A DNA stretch of 64,000 nt from Pseudohongiella nitratireducens (GTDB taxonomy: Bacteria > Pseudomonadota > Gammaproteobacteria > Pseudomonadales > Pseudohongiellaceae). The notes beneath the pieces are model-generated. The model saw only the letters and a program-made list of their open reading frames with translations, ran no database searches and was not told where the DNA came from. The stretch covers positions 186,001 through 250,000 of the forward strand of contig NZ_LWHM01000033.1 of NCBI RefSeq assembly GCF_001642735.1, in the 5' to 3' direction. The translations under genes were made by a program, and so were the position numbers. Positions 62,534 through 64,000 of this stretch are shown piece after piece. Position 1 is the stretch's first letter, and every line of letters begins with the position of its first letter.

Positions 62534-63745
62534 ATGAGTGAAAGCTATTCTCAAGCCTACATTGTAGATGGTGTCCGGACCGCATCCGGACGCCGTAACG
62601 GTTCTCTAAGCCAGGTACATCCTGTCGATCTGGGAGCAGCCGTTGTTGATGAATTGCTGGACCGTATTCGGATTCCCGGCGATGTCATTGATGACGTCAT
62701 TTTTGGCTGTGTCAGTCAAATGGGAGCGCAAGCCAACAATATTGCCCGCAATGTGGTGCTGGCTTCCCGGTTGCCTCTGGAGGTTCCCGGCGTCACGGTA
62801 GATCGCCAGTGCGGCTCATCCTTGCAGGCAATCCAGTTTGGTGCCCAGGCTGTCATGTCAGGCACGCAGGATTTAATCATTTGCGGTGGCGTTGAAGTGA
62901 TGAGTCTTCTGCCGTTGGGCAGTACAGTGAGTGACGTGCAATCCCTGGGGAGAGGGGCGCCCAGAGGAGAACGCATAGACGAGCGTTACCCGGGTGTCGA
63001 GTTCAGTCAGTTTATTGGCGCTGAATTGCTGGCTAAAAAATACCATTTAAGTCGTCTGGAAATGGAAAAGTTTGCGGTACTGAGTCATCAGCGGGCAGCA
63101 AAAGCCATACAAAACGGGTTTTTCGATCAGGAAATCGTTCCTGTTGAGGTTCTCTCTGGTGCAGTTGGCGATGAAGGCAGCCGGGTTTTTAACGTTGATG
63201 AAGGGGTTCGCTTTGATGCCAGCCTCAGTGCCATGCAAAGTCTCTCTCCGCTACAGGAAGGGGGCTTGATTACTGCAGCAACGGCCAGCCAGATAAGTGA
63301 TGGAGCAGCTGCCGTTCTCATCGCCAATCAGCGTGCCGTTGCCCGCTATGATTTGCCCGTCAGGGCGCGAATTCATACCATGACAGTGACGGGCTCCGAC
63401 CCTGAACTGATGCTGGAGGGACCTATCCCGGCAACTGAGCGCCTGCTGGACAGAGCAGGCATCACACTGGATGATATTGATCTCTACGAAGTCAATGAAG
63501 CCTTCGCTTCCGTCCCATTAGCCTGGGTTAAAGCCATGGATGCCGATATCAGGCGACTGAATGTCAATGGTGGTGCCATCGCACTGGGGCATCCGCTGGG
63601 GGCGACTGGCGCAAAGTTAATGACAACTTTACTGTCAACACTCGAGAGGCGGGAATTGCGCCTGGGACTACTGGTAATTTGTGAGGGCGGAGGCACAGCC
63701 AATGCCTGTTTAATAGAACGTTTGGAACTACCACTGGATTTATGA
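62534..63745 (+). CDS. Acetyl-CoA acetyltransferase (thiolase)
   Basis: 403 residues, thiolase fold. The acyl-accepting Cys is in DRQCGSSLQAI, the His in GHPLGATGAKL and the second Cys in ICEGGGTANA. Start of the enzyme is VDGVRTASGRR. It could act in fatty acid breakdown (beta-ketothiolase) or acetoacetyl-CoA formation; substrate length is not decidable. ATG 62534 has AGG 8 bases upstream; GTG 62525 is an alternative. The stop overlaps the next gene (ATGA). Confidence 0.92.
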   Translation: MSESYSQAYIVDGVRTASGRRNGSLSQVHPVDLGAAVVDELLDRIRIPGDVIDDVIFGCVSQMGAQANNIARNVVLASRLPLEVPGVTVDRQCGSSLQAIQFGAQAVMSGTQDLIICGGVEVMSLLPLGSTVSDVQSLGRGAPRGERIDERYPGVEFSQFIGAELLAKKYHLSRLEMEKFAVLSHQRAAKAIQNGFFDQEIVPVEVLSGAVGDEGSRVFNVDEGVRFDASLSAMQSLSPLQEGGLITAATASQISDGAAAVLIANQRAVARYDLPVRARIHTMTVTGSDPELMLEGPIPATERLLDRAGITLDDIDLYEVNEAFASVPLAWVKAMDADIRRLNVNGGAIALGHPLGATGAKLMTTLLSTLERRELRLGLLVICEGGGTANACLIERLELPLDL

Positions 63746-64000
63746 GTTTAACACCTTCGAAATATACCGCCTTTTTACCGGGCCAACAGACAATTGACCA
63801 TTCAGCGAGGCAAACACCTGGCGTTTGCTGGTCGGCTACCCAGCCAACCGTTGTGAGCCAACCCACCTTGATTCATTGGAATACGGAACTGGCTGACGAA
63901 ATAGGTTTGCCGACAGCCTGGCAAGATCCGGAAAATCGCCTGCAATGGCTGAGTGGCAATGCTTTACCGCCTGGCAGTCAGCCTTATGCGATGTGCTATG
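63742..64000 (+). CDS. selO: Protein adenylyltransferase SelO (YdiU), N-terminal part, runs off the window
   Basis: The ATG overlaps the thiolase stop by 4 bases and the frame stays open to the window end (86 codons seen). The N-terminus of SelO is recognisable: HWNTELADEIGLP, then a segment ending WLSGNALPPGSQPYAMCY, which in the family leads into YGGHQFG just beyond the window. SelO is a pseudokinase-fold enzyme that transfers AMP to proteins and responds to redox stress. Only about one sixth of the protein is visible. Confidence 0.85.
   Translation, partial: MSLTPSKYTAFLPGQQTIDHSARQTPGVCWSATQPTVVSQPTLIHWNTELADEIGLPTAWQDPENRLQWLSGNALPPGSQPYAMCY

Overview
The window is chromosomal DNA of a free-living, polarly flagellated gammaproteobacterium, most like the Pseudomonadales/Cellvibrionales side of the class. 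The evidence is gene order: flhA-flhF-fleN-fliA-cheYZAB followed by a par/cheW pair and ccm genes; mtaD-ubiG-mupP-yciK divergent from gyrA-pheA-tyrA-cmk-rpsA-ihfB; and thrS-infC-rpmI-rplT-pheST-ihfA-merR. All three blocks resemble Pseudomonas. The genus cannot be fixed from the sequence. Several genes appear to start with TTG (cheY, ccmI, xthA, trpS, pyrF). No insertion sequence, prophage, CRISPR array or rRNA was seen.

Layout. Positions 1-11394 hold flagellar regulation and chemotaxis (flhA end, flhF, fleN, fliA, cheY, cheZ, cheA, cheB, a ParC-like ATPase, a ParP-like CheW-domain protein, cheW, a DUF2802 protein). A terminator and a sigma-28-type promoter lie between fliA and cheY. Positions 11496-18935 hold a complete System I cytochrome c maturation set, ccmABCDEFGHI, followed by moaA and moaB. 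Positions 20548-21047 form an unusual intergenic region with a minus-strand 33-codon gene, a structured 3' part and a terminator. Then come xthA, a periplasmic cyclophilin, yciI, yciO, trpS, scpA, scpB and rluB.

Positions 27556-32606 are a minus-strand block: a stand-alone sensor-like protein, a diguanylate cyclase, then mtaD-ubiG-mupP-yciK with overlapping ends. Positions 32819-41070 run gyrA, a prephenate dehydratase without a chorismate mutase domain, TyrA fused to a degenerate EPSP-synthase-like domain, cmk, rpsA and ihfB. Positions 41157-45796 carry lapA, pyrF, a ComEA-like gene, and the wbpL- and wbpM-like pair. Next are a second cyclophilin, tRNA-Asn, uvrB and tRNA-Val.

Positions 49154-56498 are the translation operon thrS-infC-rpmI-rplT-pheS-pheT-ihfA-merR. 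A single TonB-dependent receptor gene and an oppositely oriented tRNA-Pro follow. The right end has a cyclic-nucleotide-binding/EAL protein, two tandem four-helix membrane paralogues, a thiolase and the start of selO.

The strongest candidates for something undescribed are the TyrA/pseudo-EPSP-synthase fusion (36235-38145), the minus-strand small-protein/structured-RNA unit (about 20572-20953) with repeated GTAACAC motifs at its promoter, and the CNB-EAL gene coupled to two paralogous membrane proteins (60273-62506).
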